Source: JARKQH01 sp964631605 (GTDB lineage: Bacteria > Verrucomicrobiota > Verrucomicrobiia > Limisphaerales > UBA8199). Taken from it: 64,000 bases of DNA. Shown in pieces: positions 32,675 to 40,655 of the stretch; position 1 is the stretch's first letter; each line of letters begins with the position of its first letter. The stretch spans positions 1 through 64,000 of the forward strand of contig CAZVYG010000012.1 in assembly GCA_964631605.1 (NCBI GenBank). The letters run 5' to 3'. A model generated the notes under the pieces. That model was not told the origin of the DNA, made no database searches, and was given only the letters and a program-made list of their open reading frames with translations. A program made the position numbers and the translations under genes.

Positions 32675-33751
32675 ATGGCCCGCACTATCATCCCGTTTGG
32701 ACCGCAGCATCCCGTCCTGCCCGAACCTGTCCATTTGGATTTGGTGGTCGAGGACGAGAAGGTGGTCGAAGCGCGCCCGTCCATCGGGTTTATCCACCGT
32801 GGCCTGGAAAAGCTGGTCGAGAAAAAGGACTTTCAGGAATTCACCTACATCGCGGAGCGGATTTGCGGCATCTGCAGCTTCATCCACGGGCAGACCTACT
32901 GTCAGGCGGTGGAAACGATCATGAACCTGGCGGTGCCGCCGCGGGCGCGCTACCTGCGCACCATCTGGGGCGAATTCTCCCGGTTGCACAGTCATCTGTT
33001 GTGGCTGGGATTGATGGCGGACGCGCTGGGCTTTGAAAGCCTGTTCATGCACTCCTGGCGGGTTCGCGAGCGGGTCCTCAAAATCATCGAAGCCACCACG
33101 GGCGGGCGGGTTATTTTCGGCACGTGCAAAGTGGGCGGCGTCCGGCGCGACATCGGGCCGGACGCCGCGGCGGACCTTTTGAAGGAACTGGACGTTATCG
33201 AAAGCGAGATGCGCGACATTACGCGCGTGTTCATCGAGGACCGGTCGGTGAAGGACCGGATGTGCGGGGTGGGGGTGCTGACAAAGGAGGAAGCCTACGA
33301 ACTGGGTTGCGTGGGGCCGACCCTCCGTGCCAGCGGCGTGAGCCAGGACATGCGGCAGCTCGGCTATGCCGCCTTCAACGAGCTCCGCTTCGAGCCGGTC
33401 ACCCGGACCGAAGGCGACTCCTACGCGCGGTGCGCGGTGCGCTGCGCGGAGCTGTTCCAATCCGTGGATTTGATCCGCCAGGCTTTTGCCAAACTGCCCG
33501 AGGGCGAGATCGCGTTGAAAGTGACGGGCAACCCCAACGGCGAATTCATCGCGCGGACCGAGCAGCCCCGGGGGGAAGTGGTGTATCACCTGAAAGCCAA
33601 CGGAACCAAGAATCTTCAGCGGTTCCGTGTGCGGACGCCGACCTTTGCGAACCTGGCGGCCTTGTTGAAAGTGTTGCAGGGCTGCGAGCTGGCGGATGTG
33701 CCGGTGTTGGTGCTGACGATAGATCCCTGCATTAGTTGTACGGAGCGTTGA
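32675..33751 (+). CDS. echE: Ech [NiFe] hydrogenase large (catalytic) subunit EchE
   Basis: A 358-residue catalytic subunit that reduces protons (or oxidises H2) at a Ni-Fe centre. All four Ni-ligating cysteines are present: Cys64 and Cys67 in RICGICSFIH (with His71), and Cys352 and Cys355 in DPCISCTER. It is therefore a real hydrogenase, not a complex I NuoD subunit. The protein stops directly after CTER, so there is no C-terminal extension for an endopeptidase to remove; this is known for some Ech and CooH subunits. Motifs fit group 4 (4e, Ech). Its partners are encoded on both sides. No hyp maturation genes lie in the window. Confidence 0.95.
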   Translation: MARTIIPFGPQHPVLPEPVHLDLVVEDEKVVEARPSIGFIHRGLEKLVEKKDFQEFTYIAERICGICSFIHGQTYCQAVETIMNLAVPPRARYLRTIWGEFSRLHSHLLWLGLMADALGFESLFMHSWRVRERVLKIIEATTGGRVIFGTCKVGGVRRDIGPDAAADLLKELDVIESEMRDITRVFIEDRSVKDRMCGVGVLTKEEAYELGCVGPTLRASGVSQDMRQLGYAAFNELRFEPVTRTEGDSYARCAVRCAELFQSVDLIRQAFAKLPEGEIALKVTGNPNGEFIARTEQPRGEVVYHLKANGTKNLQRFRVRTPTFANLAALLKVLQGCELADVPVLVLTIDPCISCTER

Positions 33752-33752
33752 T

Positions 33753-34082
33753 ATGGCCTATTTTACCATGACCCGCCTGGCCTTGAAGTGGGCCCTGTCC
33801 AAACCGGTCACCACCCGCTACCCCTTCGAGCCCCGCCAGCCTGTTGCCGGCTCGCGCGGCGAGCTGGCCTTCAGCCGGGAAACCTGTGTTTTTTGCAACC
33901 TTTGCGCGAAGAAATGCCCCACCGGGGCAATCGTGGTGAACCGCGCCAGCAAGCAATGGGCCATTGACCGGCTGCTGTGCATCAGTTGCGGCTATTGCGT
34001 CGAGTCCTGCCCGAAGAAATCGCTTTCCCTGACCACCAGCCACGGGAAAATCGCGGTGACCAAAGACCGCGAGTGGTTTTGA
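33753..34082 (+). CDS. echF: Ech hydrogenase ferredoxin-like subunit EchF (2x[4Fe-4S])
   Basis: A 109-residue NuoI-like iron-sulfur protein. Two [4Fe-4S] motifs are present, CVFCNLCAKKCPTGAI and CISCGYCVESCPKKS, separated by about 26 residues. It takes electrons from reduced ferredoxin and passes them to EchC. It starts one base after the echE stop and is the last gene of the operon. A hairpin follows about 57 bases downstream. Confidence 0.93.
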   Translation: MAYFTMTRLALKWALSKPVTTRYPFEPRQPVAGSRGELAFSRETCVFCNLCAKKCPTGAIVVNRASKQWAIDRLLCISCGYCVESCPKKSLSLTTSHGKIAVTKDREWF

Positions 34083-34138
34083 GGGAAGCCAAGCGCGCCC
34101 CAAGCCGTCAATCCACTGAATCCCGGTGACGCCTCCAG

Positions 34139-34163
34139 AAGCGTGGCAGGGCCTGCCGCGCTT
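34139..34163. repeat. Hairpin in the 34083-34420 intergenic region
   Basis: AAGCGTGGCA and TGCCGCGCTT pair over ten bases (one G-T) around a GGGCC loop, 57 bases after echF. No T-run follows, so it is a REP-like palindrome or mRNA-stabilising hairpin rather than an obvious terminator. The rest of this 338-base gap holds an AT-rich stretch just before the next gene, with a weak promoter-like pair (TTGAGC 34340-34345, TAAATA 34363-34368, 17-base spacer). No gene is seen there. Confidence 0.4.
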
Positions 34164-34420
34164 GGGATAACGCAAAGGCTGGATCGTCGGCTGCCGAGAA
34201 CGGGGAGGAGGGTGCCAATACCGACGGAGGCTTGGACGGCGGGCTGGAGATGGCGCCGCGCGCAACCGCCGAAGAGCTTCCATTTCCATGCCATGAGCCA
34301 AGCCGGGGCAGACGGGGTCGGCAAGGAGCATTTGACAAATTGAGCCTCATCAATCATGGTACTAAATAATAAAAGAAATAGAAAAGTCTAATTCCAGCTC
34401 AACCTCCTCAAGGCGAACCC

Positions 34421-36472
34421 ATGAACCCAGATTCCGGCCAGCTCGCATCAGGCGCTGATCTGCCTCCCAACCAGCCGGTCTTTACGGCCAACAGTCTCCG
34501 GCGGGCCGGGGTCGGGAGGTGGTGCCGTTGGTGCGCCTGTTTGATGCCGCTGCTTTTGCTGGCGCGGGGGTTGCAGGCTCAGGCGCTGACCAATGGTTTT
34601 GATCAAACCGGGACGCTGGTCCTGAACACGACGAACCTCCACACATTCTACGCGACCAATGGCGATACCGTCAGGCTGAGGATGGGCGCGCCGGGTTTTC
34701 GCCCGCTGATCACCCTGCACGCTCCGAATGGCGCCACACTGGGGTCAGGCGCGGGCGCCGGGAGTGCTTCTTTGGACGCCACCCTTGAGGTGACGATTAA
34801 CACCAACGGAATTTTTGGGGCGCGAGTCAGCAGTTACTACGGCACCGGAAGCGGCGATTACGTGCTTTGCCTGGCGCGGGTTCCGGCGCCCTTTGAGCTT
34901 TCGCCCGCCGACGCGGGGGGGCCGCTGACCAACGGCGCCGCCAACGCGGCCAGTATCGGCTTGGGTGATGTGGACATGTGGAGTTTCACCGCGGCGGCCG
35001 GCAGCAGCATCATTGTGCGAATGGGCACGAGCGGTTTCAGGCCGCATTTTACGGTTTATGATCCGACGGGTCTGGCATTGGGGACAGGGGCCGGCTCCAG
35101 CAGCGCTGATACCGATGCCGTTGTCGTGGCCCAGGCGAGCGTGACCGGCACCTACACCGTCGTGGTCCAGGCCTTCTACGCCAATGGAACCGGTCCGTAC
35201 ACGTTGCATTTGGCGCAGGCGCCGGGAGGGTTTGTCGTTTCAGCGGGAGACGAAGGGGGGTTGCTGGTGAATGGCGCGTGGAACTTCGGGCAGATCGTCA
35301 AAGGAGATTTGGATCTCTGGCAATTCGAGGCATCCGCCGGCGATAACCTCACGCTCCGTGTCGGTTCGCCGGGTCTCCGGCCTTGGATTCGATTGTACGG
35401 TCCGACCGGGATTCTGGTTCGCGAAGGCGTTGGCGCGTCGTCCAGCGACCGCGACACCGCCGTTTCCGTTACGGCGACCAATACCGGGACTCACCTGGTC
35501 GTCGTCCAGAGCTATTACACCAGCTTGAGCAGCCCGTACACCCTGAGCCTGGCAAGAGTGCCGGCCGCTTTCGTGACTTCCGCGGGGGACGAGGGTGGCG
35601 TTTTGACCAGTGGTTTGGCGCACCCCGGCACCAATTCGCTCGGGGATCTGGATTTATGGAGTTTCAGCGCGAACGCGGGGGACAACCTTGCCTTGCGAAT
35701 GGGCTCCCCCGACTACCGGCCGTTGCTGAGTTTGTATGGCCCGAACGGAGCTTTGATTCAGACAGCCAGCGGGGCGAGCAGTGCCCACCGCGACGCTTCG
35801 ATTTTTGTTCTCGCCACCAACAGTGGTGTCTTCACGGTTGTCGCACAGAGCTATTACAACAATGGCACCGGACCTTACGCCTTGAGCTTTGGCCAGTTTC
35901 CGGGGACGCACATGGTTTCACCTGGCGATGAGGGCGGACCTCTCACAAACGCCGCCAGCCAGGACGCCACCCTTGCGCTGGGCGACCTGGACTTGTGGAG
36001 TTTTATGGCCTGCAAAGGATTTTCTTTCACGCTGATTTGCCAAAAGTTAAGCGGTGTGTTCACGCCCCGCCTTCGTTTGTACGGTCGAAATGGGGCGTTG
36101 CTTGCCACAACCCAAAACGCCAGCACGGCGATCCTCAGTTATGCGGGCACCAACAGCGGCATTTACAGTCTCTTGATCGAGGGCGCAGGCGCAAACGACA
36201 GTGGAACCTACCGCCTGACGGCTCTGGGAATCCACGAAGACGCGCTCAAGCTCTGCCCCCCGATTCTCGTTGGGAATACAGCCAATCTGACGGGCTATGG
36301 GGGGACCCCGGGGAGCACCTTTGCCCTCCTGACAGCCAGCGATCTGACAACCCCTGTTGCTTCCTGGCAGTCCCTCTTGACCAACCAATTCGATGCCTTC
36401 GGTGCTTTTGACTTTGCCAGCGCGATCAATCCGGCCGAACCGGCCCGATTCTTTCGCCTCCGCGCTCCTTGA
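34421..36472 (+). CDS. Exported repeat protein of five ~113-residue pre-peptidase-like beta domains
   Basis: A 683-residue protein with a delayed signal segment (CLMPLLLLARGLQAQA, ~40-55). The mature part has five tandem PPC-like domains. Their core GD[LV]D[LM]W[SQ]F recurs four times at exactly 113-residue intervals (codons at 34964, 35303, 35642, 35981), each followed by a strand such as LRMGSPxxRPxxxLYGPNGA and a VVxQSYYxNGTGPYxLSLA hairpin. The C-terminus (~610-683) matches the exported-protein module ending RFFRLRAP. Such domains usually mediate secretion or surface display. The binding partner is unknown. Confidence 0.85.
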   Translation: MNPDSGQLASGADLPPNQPVFTANSLRRAGVGRWCRWCACLMPLLLLARGLQAQALTNGFDQTGTLVLNTTNLHTFYATNGDTVRLRMGAPGFRPLITLHAPNGATLGSGAGAGSASLDATLEVTINTNGIFGARVSSYYGTGSGDYVLCLARVPAPFELSPADAGGPLTNGAANAASIGLGDVDMWSFTAAAGSSIIVRMGTSGFRPHFTVYDPTGLALGTGAGSSSADTDAVVVAQASVTGTYTVVVQAFYANGTGPYTLHLAQAPGGFVVSAGDEGGLLVNGAWNFGQIVKGDLDLWQFEASAGDNLTLRVGSPGLRPWIRLYGPTGILVREGVGASSSDRDTAVSVTATNTGTHLVVVQSYYTSLSSPYTLSLARVPAAFVTSAGDEGGVLTSGLAHPGTNSLGDLDLWSFSANAGDNLALRMGSPDYRPLLSLYGPNGALIQTASGASSAHRDASIFVLATNSGVFTVVAQSYYNNGTGPYALSFGQFPGTHMVSPGDEGGPLTNAASQDATLALGDLDLWSFMACKGFSFTLICQKLSGVFTPRLRLYGRNGALLATTQNASTAILSYAGTNSGIYSLLIEGAGANDSGTYRLTALGIHEDALKLCPPILVGNTANLTGYGGTPGSTFALLTASDLTTPVASWQSLLTNQFDAFGAFDFASAINPAEPARFFRLRAP

Positions 36473-36600
36473 CGCCCCATCCAAGGGACGTTGCGGCCGC
36501 AGCTCGAGGTCCACCGCCATGGTTGTGGAGTCATGCTTTGCGTCGAGGACGCGGACGATCAGCCATGTGATTCCTCCCTCGCCCGGGCCATTCGGCGCAC

Positions 36601-37254
36601 TCAAGGCATCTGCCTTGGGGGCGGGGCTTTAACGAAGGTGGTGGGACGGAGATAGATCGGTTCGATCTGGTTACCGGGGGGGACATCGGAGCGGCCGACG
36701 GCCAGCCGGCCCAAGGCCGAGGCGCGGGGAAAAACGGTTCGCCCTTGCGGAAACCAGCGGTTGACTTCGGGTCCGATGAGCAAGCGCCCCGCAGCAGCCT
36801 GGGCGCGCACCTGCTCGAGCGTGACCAGGCGCAGGGGGTCGGTGGCGCACCAGGCCTCGGGGAGGAGGTCGTAATTCGCGAGGTAGAATTCCTGGCGTTG
36901 CGCGTCAATGATGACCGCGACCGGGCCGGTGAATCCCTCGGCCTGCGCCTGGGCGGCGATGCAGTCGGCGCTGCTGATGGCGAGCAGGTTCACTCCGGTT
37001 GCGAGCTGCCAGCCCTGGGCGAGGGCGATGATCGAGCGGATGCCGGTGTACGAGCCTGGCCCGATCCCGATGGCCAGGCAGTTCACCTGCTCGCGCTCGA
37101 GGTGTGCCTGACGCAACGCTGCTTCGACCATGCCGAGCGCGTTGGCGCCGCGGCCGCCGGTTTCGATGACCTCGGCCAGGGTGGTCGCCGGGCCGTCGTC
37201 GAGAACCGCCACGCTGCGCTGCGGCGAGGAGAATTCAAGCGCCAAGATTTTCAT
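36601..37254 (-). CDS. tsaB: tRNA threonylcarbamoyladenosine biosynthesis protein TsaB
   Basis: A 217-residue ASKHA-fold protein that partners TsaD and TsaE in making t6A37 in tRNAs reading ANN codons. Diagnostic motifs are MKILALEFSSPQRSVAV, GIGPGSYTGIRSIIALAQGW and VIIDAQRQEFYLANYD. It overlaps the tsaE 3' end by 20 bases, so the two are coupled. It is the last gene of the CPBP-thiL-tsaE-tsaB run on the minus strand. Positions 36473-36600 downstream hold no gene. Confidence 0.93.
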   Translation of the reverse strand: MKILALEFSSPQRSVAVLDDGPATTLAEVIETGGRGANALGMVEAALRQAHLEREQVNCLAIGIGPGSYTGIRSIIALAQGWQLATGVNLLAISSADCIAAQAQAEGFTGPVAVIIDAQRQEFYLANYDLLPEAWCATDPLRLVTLEQVRAQAAAGRLLIGPEVNRWFPQGRTVFPRASALGRLAVGRSDVPPGNQIEPIYLRPTTFVKAPPPRQMP

Positions 37255-37714
37255 AAGTGATGCGGCGTTCGGTCGGGCTCAGGGCTTCGATATGCACCCA
37301 GCGCCAGCCTGCGGTCCCGGCTGGAACCGGCAGTGTCTCGAGCCGAGGGTGGGCTGCCACCAGCTTTTGGCCGCCGGGAAACCAGCGCTCCGCCCATTCG
37401 ATGACGGTGAGGCCGTCGGGGTGGAGGTATTCCTCGAGGCCGGCGGCGAGGACCTGGTCCGGCGTTTCCAGGCGGTAAAGGTCGAGGTGGTAGAGCGGAA
37501 GGCGGCCGCCGGCGTAGGTGTTGACGAGGGCAAAGGTGGGAGAATGAACCCGCTCGGGGATTCCCAATCCGCGGGCGAGGCCCTTGACGAGCTGGGTTTT
37601 GCCCGCGCCGAGGTCGCCGGTCAGGCCAATGACCAGGCCGGGCGCGGCGGCGCGGCCCCAGGTTTCACCGAGCGCCGCGGTTTCGTCCGGGCTATGCGAA
37701 ATGAACGTAGCCAT
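37235..37714 (-). CDS. tsaE: tRNA threonylcarbamoyladenosine biosynthesis ATPase TsaE
   Basis: A 159-residue P-loop ATPase. Walker A is GDLGAGKT, followed by HSPTFALVNTYAG and the conserved HLDLYRL; VIEWAERW near the C-terminus is also typical. It stimulates TsaB-TsaD turnover in t6A synthesis. It overlaps thiL by 23 bases upstream and tsaB by 20 bases downstream, so the three genes are tightly coupled. Confidence 0.94.
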   Translation of the reverse strand: MATFISHSPDETAALGETWGRAAAPGLVIGLTGDLGAGKTQLVKGLARGLGIPERVHSPTFALVNTYAGGRLPLYHLDLYRLETPDQVLAAGLEEYLHPDGLTVIEWAERWFPGGQKLVAAHPRLETLPVPAGTAGWRWVHIEALSPTERRITYENLGA

Positions 37715-38624
37715 GGGCGGTGAGGGGACGAACGCCGTGCTTGTCGCGGAGGGTGAGTCCTTCGCCGGCCGTGATTTTGCCGATGCAAGTCAGGCGAGTG
37801 TGAGGAAATTCCGCTTTCCAGCCGTCGAGCAGCGGGACGGCGTGGCGGCCGGGGAGGGTAAACAACAACTCGAAGTCCTCGCCATCGGTCAGGGCCGCCA
37901 CCAGGGGCGGGTTGGCGGCGGACGACTCGCGGGCGGCGCGGCGGGCGGCGCGGCTGATGGGCACCGCGGAGGCCAGCAGTTCGGCGCCGACGCGGCTGGC
38001 TTTGAGAATGTGGCGAAGGTCTCCCGCCAGGCCGTCGCTCAGGTCAATCATGGCGTGGATGGGGAAATGGCTGGCCAGCCAGCGCGCCTCGACCAGGCGC
38101 GGCTCGAAATCGAGGTGCTTTCCCGCAAGCGAGCCGCCCAGCTCGCCCGAGACAAAAATGGCGTCACCGGGCTTGGCGCCCGACCGGAGGAGGGTTTTGT
38201 TCCGAGGCGCCCAGCCCAGGAGGGCAATCGAGAGCAGCAGGCCGCCGGGGTTGGTGGTGGTTTCGCCGCCGGCGATGGCGACGCCATGGCGTTCGGCCAA
38301 AGCTCTCATGCCGGCGTAAATCCGGTCCACCCGTTCCACTTCAAACCGCCGCGGCAGGCCGGCGGTGACCAGGGCGGCGGTGGGGGTGCCGGCCATGGCC
38401 GCGATGTCGCTCAGGCAGCGGCCCAGGGCCTTGTGGCCGATCCGCTCGGGCGCGGTTTCAGGCGTAAAATGAATGTTTTCGACCACCGCGTCGGTCTTGA
38501 ACAACAGCACGCGGTCCGGCAACCCGGATTCGAGCACGGCGCAATCGTCGCCGGGCCCCACGAGCACTTGAGGGTGGGCCGGCAGGGAAGCGGTCAGGCG
38601 TTGGATCAATTCGAATTCGTTCAT
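37692..38624 (-). CDS. thiL: Thiamine-monophosphate kinase
   Basis: A 310-residue ATP-dependent kinase converting thiamine monophosphate to the diphosphate coenzyme. Family marks are the N-terminal VGPGDDCAVL, KTDAVVENIHF, GHKALGRCLSDIAAMAG, AIAGGETTTNPGG, MIDLSDGLAGDLRHI and LTDGEDFELLFT. The length is normal. It is encoded 13 bases downstream of the CPBP protease and overlaps tsaE. The thiL-tsaE-tsaB pairing occurs in several bacteria and probably reflects a housekeeping transcript. Confidence 0.94.
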   Translation of the reverse strand: MNEFELIQRLTASLPAHPQVLVGPGDDCAVLESGLPDRVLLFKTDAVVENIHFTPETAPERIGHKALGRCLSDIAAMAGTPTAALVTAGLPRRFEVERVDRIYAGMRALAERHGVAIAGGETTTNPGGLLLSIALLGWAPRNKTLLRSGAKPGDAIFVSGELGGSLAGKHLDFEPRLVEARWLASHFPIHAMIDLSDGLAGDLRHILKASRVGAELLASAVPISRAARRAARESSAANPPLVAALTDGEDFELLFTLPGRHAVPLLDGWKAEFPHTRLTCIGKITAGEGLTLRDKHGVRPLTAHGYVHFA

Positions 38625-38637
38625 CAGGGTGCCGGGG

Positions 38638-39549
38638 TCAATGCCCGCCCCGGTGCAGGAGGTAGAGCATGGTAAAATTGAAGGCGTTAAACAACGCGTG
38701 CGCCGCGATGGGCGCCAGCAGGTTTCCGGTCCGCTCGTAGAGGCGGGCCAGGAGGAGGGCCAGCACCAGCAGCGGGAGTAAGGTGGCGGTGTTCAGGTGG
38801 ATGAGCGCGAACAGGAACGAGGTGCCCCATAAGGCCAGCTTCGGATAACCCCATTGGCGAATCCAAGTGAACAGGACGCCGCGAAACAGGAACTCCTCGG
38901 CCACCGGCGCCAGCACAATGGTCACCACGCCCAACACCGACCGCGGCAGCCAGCCGGACGCCATCCGCAAGGTCTGCACTGCCTGTTGTTCCGCGGGTTC
39001 GCCTTTCCAGGGCATGAACCGTGTGATCGCTTCGGTGGACAGCCATTGCAACGCCCAGCCGATCGGCAGGAAAATGCAGGCGAGTAGAATCCCGGTTAAT
39101 AGAGCCTCGCGCCAGCGTTCGCGGAAGCCGAACCCCTCGTTCCAGCCCACTCCCTGCTCGCGCAGGAAACGGGCGACCAGCCACACCGCCGCGCCTTGAA
39201 AGCTCAGGGCCGCGATGGCCATTTGAGCGGCGGAAGCCTCGACCCGGCCAAGGAGCTTCTGCGCCCAGGCGGCCAGGAAAACCCCGGCGTAGAACAGCGC
39301 CACGGTGCAGCCCAGCCACGTCATGAACCGCTCCGGCGGCCAGGATCGGCGCACCAGCACCAGCGTTCCCAACAGGCAAAGGGCGGCCGTCCCGGACACG
39401 GTGGCGGCTTTGGGCCCCAGTTGCCCCTCGAGGGCGAGTGGGAGAGCGGCCGCCAGCAACGTGCCGGCATAGATGCACAAAAACACGCTCGCCAGCAGGC
39501 GAGCGACCGCTTCTGTTTTCCAGGATTTGGCCGGCAGCATCCGGCCCAA
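38638..39549 (-). CDS. CPBP family intramembrane metalloprotease (Rce1-like)
   Basis: A 303-residue polytopic membrane protein with about eight helices. The CPBP/ABI motifs are all present: EEFLFRGVLFTW (catalytic Glu-Glu and Arg), FLFALIHLNT (metal His) and HALFNAFNF (second His/Asn). Bacterial members act in protein processing or in bacteriocin self-immunity, and the substrate here is unknown. It is first in the run leading into thiL-tsaE-tsaB. Confidence 0.9.
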   Translation of the reverse strand: MGRMLPAKSWKTEAVARLLASVFLCIYAGTLLAAALPLALEGQLGPKAATVSGTAALCLLGTLVLVRRSWPPERFMTWLGCTVALFYAGVFLAAWAQKLLGRVEASAAQMAIAALSFQGAAVWLVARFLREQGVGWNEGFGFRERWREALLTGILLACIFLPIGWALQWLSTEAITRFMPWKGEPAEQQAVQTLRMASGWLPRSVLGVVTIVLAPVAEEFLFRGVLFTWIRQWGYPKLALWGTSFLFALIHLNTATLLPLLVLALLLARLYERTGNLLAPIAAHALFNAFNFTMLYLLHRGGH

Positions 39550-39593
39550 GCTATAACACCCCCCCGCGGGTGACGATCAAAAATGCGGCGTGA

Positions 39594-40160
39594 TCAAGGC
39601 TTGAGGGCGGCTTCGATGGCCTCGATCACTTGCGGTGAATCCGGCTCATCCTTCGAGCCGAATCGCGCCAGGATTTTGCCGTCCCGCCCGATTAGGAATT
39701 TGGTGAAGTTCCATGAAACCGCGCCGGGGAAAGGCGAAGTCTTGCCCGTGAGCGCCGCGTAGAGCGGGTGCTGGGTGGAACCTGGCTTGACTCCAACCTT
39801 GTCGAACAGCGGGAAAGTGACGTTGAACTTGCTGCTGCAGAATTCCTTGATTTCTTCGTTGGTGCCCGGTTCCTGGCCGCCGAAATCGTTGCTGGGAAAG
39901 CCCAGCACCACCAGGCCGCGGTCCTTATATTTACGGTAAACGGATTCGAGAGGCTGATATTGGCGGGTGTAACCGCAACGGGAGGCGACGTTAACGATCA
40001 GGAGCACCTTGCCCTGGTAAGCCCTGAGGGAGGTCGGGCGGCCGTCAATGTCCTTGATGGGGATCTCGTAAAGGGAGGCCGGTTCGGCCGCCTGGGCGTC
40101 GGCCGAAGCCAGGAGAGCCACCGAAAGAACGGCTGCCGCAAACAAAGTAATATGCATCAT
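39594..40160 (-). CDS. Glutathione peroxidase family thiol peroxidase, exported
   Basis: A 188-residue protein with a signal peptide (HITLFAAAVLSVALLASADAQA), so it is likely periplasmic. The peroxidatic cysteine lies in NVASRCGYTRQY (Cys form, not selenocysteine). The catalytic Gln is in FPSNDFGGQEPGTNEEI and the Trp-Asn in SWNFTKFLI. Bacterial Cys-GPx enzymes usually take electrons from thioredoxin-like proteins. Two adjacent ATG codons (40160 and 40157) can serve as the start. A promoter-like pair lies immediately upstream. Confidence 0.9.
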   Translation of the reverse strand: MMHITLFAAAVLSVALLASADAQAAEPASLYEIPIKDIDGRPTSLRAYQGKVLLIVNVASRCGYTRQYQPLESVYRKYKDRGLVVLGFPSNDFGGQEPGTNEEIKEFCSSKFNVTFPLFDKVGVKPGSTQHPLYAALTGKTSPFPGAVSWNFTKFLIGRDGKILARFGSKDEPDSPQVIEAIEAALKP

Positions 40161-40168
40161 AGCCGAAC

Positions 40169-40196
40169 AATATTGCTCCAGATTGTCTCTTGTCAA
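40169..40196 (-). promoter_or_regulatory. Sigma-70-type promoter of the glutathione peroxidase gene
   Basis: On the minus strand, TTGACA (40196-40191) and AATATT (40174-40169) are separated by 16 bases. The predicted start is near 40162, only about two to five bases before the ATG codons, which implies a leaderless or nearly leaderless transcript. The rest of 40161-40360 carries the divergent promoter and no gene. Confidence 0.45.
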
Positions 40197-40323
40197 ACGG
40201 CCGCCGGGCCGTGCGAGTCGCTCGGGTAGGTCTCGGTTGGCGTCGTTGCCGCGCGAGCGGGGTCGGGACCGGCCGCGCTGCGGGGCTCCTGGGCACCGGG
40301 GGTGCGGTTCCGCAGGTCTTCAT

Positions 40324-40351
40324 TTGATAAAACTAATATCAGGGATAAAAT
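40324..40351 (+). promoter_or_regulatory. Sigma-70-type promoter of the small membrane gene/YceI pair
   Basis: TTGATA (40324-40329) and TAAAAT (40346-40351) are separated by 16 bases. Predicted transcription starts near 40358, only about three bases before the ATG at 40361, again suggesting a leaderless transcript. It is divergent from the peroxidase promoter. Confidence 0.5.
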
Positions 40352-40360
40352 AATGTGCTT

Positions 40361-40624
40361 ATGAGAAGGATACTGCAATCGCTGGCGTTGCTGGCTGCCA
40401 TGGCGGCCCTGGTGACGTGGGTGGCCACGGGAGCCCATCGCGGCTGGACCCAAACCAGCGTGGCGGTTAAAACCGTTGACGAGGTGACGGGCATCGAAGG
40501 GGTCAGTTATGAACCGCGGTTTGTGATGGGGGTGGAGCTGCTGGGCGCCGCGCTGGGGGGCGCGGCGGCGCTGGGCGGCCTGGCCTTGCTATTTCGAAAC
40601 AAGACAAAAACAGCAACCAACTGA
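40361..40624 (+). CDS. Small membrane protein upstream of YceI
   Basis: An 87-residue protein with an N-terminal hydrophobic helix (~5-22, LQSLALLAAMAALVTWVATG), a polar central part (RGWTQTSVAVKTVDEVTGI) and a second helix near the end (~52-75, GVELLGAALGGAAALGGLALLF), closing with a basic tail. It has two membrane spans with the middle loop outside. I do not recognise the family. It lies 31 bases before the yceI-like gene and is probably co-transcribed with it. The ATG at 40361 is chosen over a GTG six bases upstream. Confidence 0.72.
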   Translation: MRRILQSLALLAAMAALVTWVATGAHRGWTQTSVAVKTVDEVTGIEGVSYEPRFVMGVELLGAALGGAAALGGLALLFRNKTKTATN

Positions 40625-40655
40625 AACAACGACAACGACTGAGATGAAGGATCAA

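Noticed and set aside
34332..34368. TTGACA at 34332 as the -35 of the repeat-protein gene
   Set aside because: No -10-like hexamer occurs at 15-19 bases; the alternative TTGAGC/TAAATA pair is only weak, so it is mentioned but not called as a promoter.
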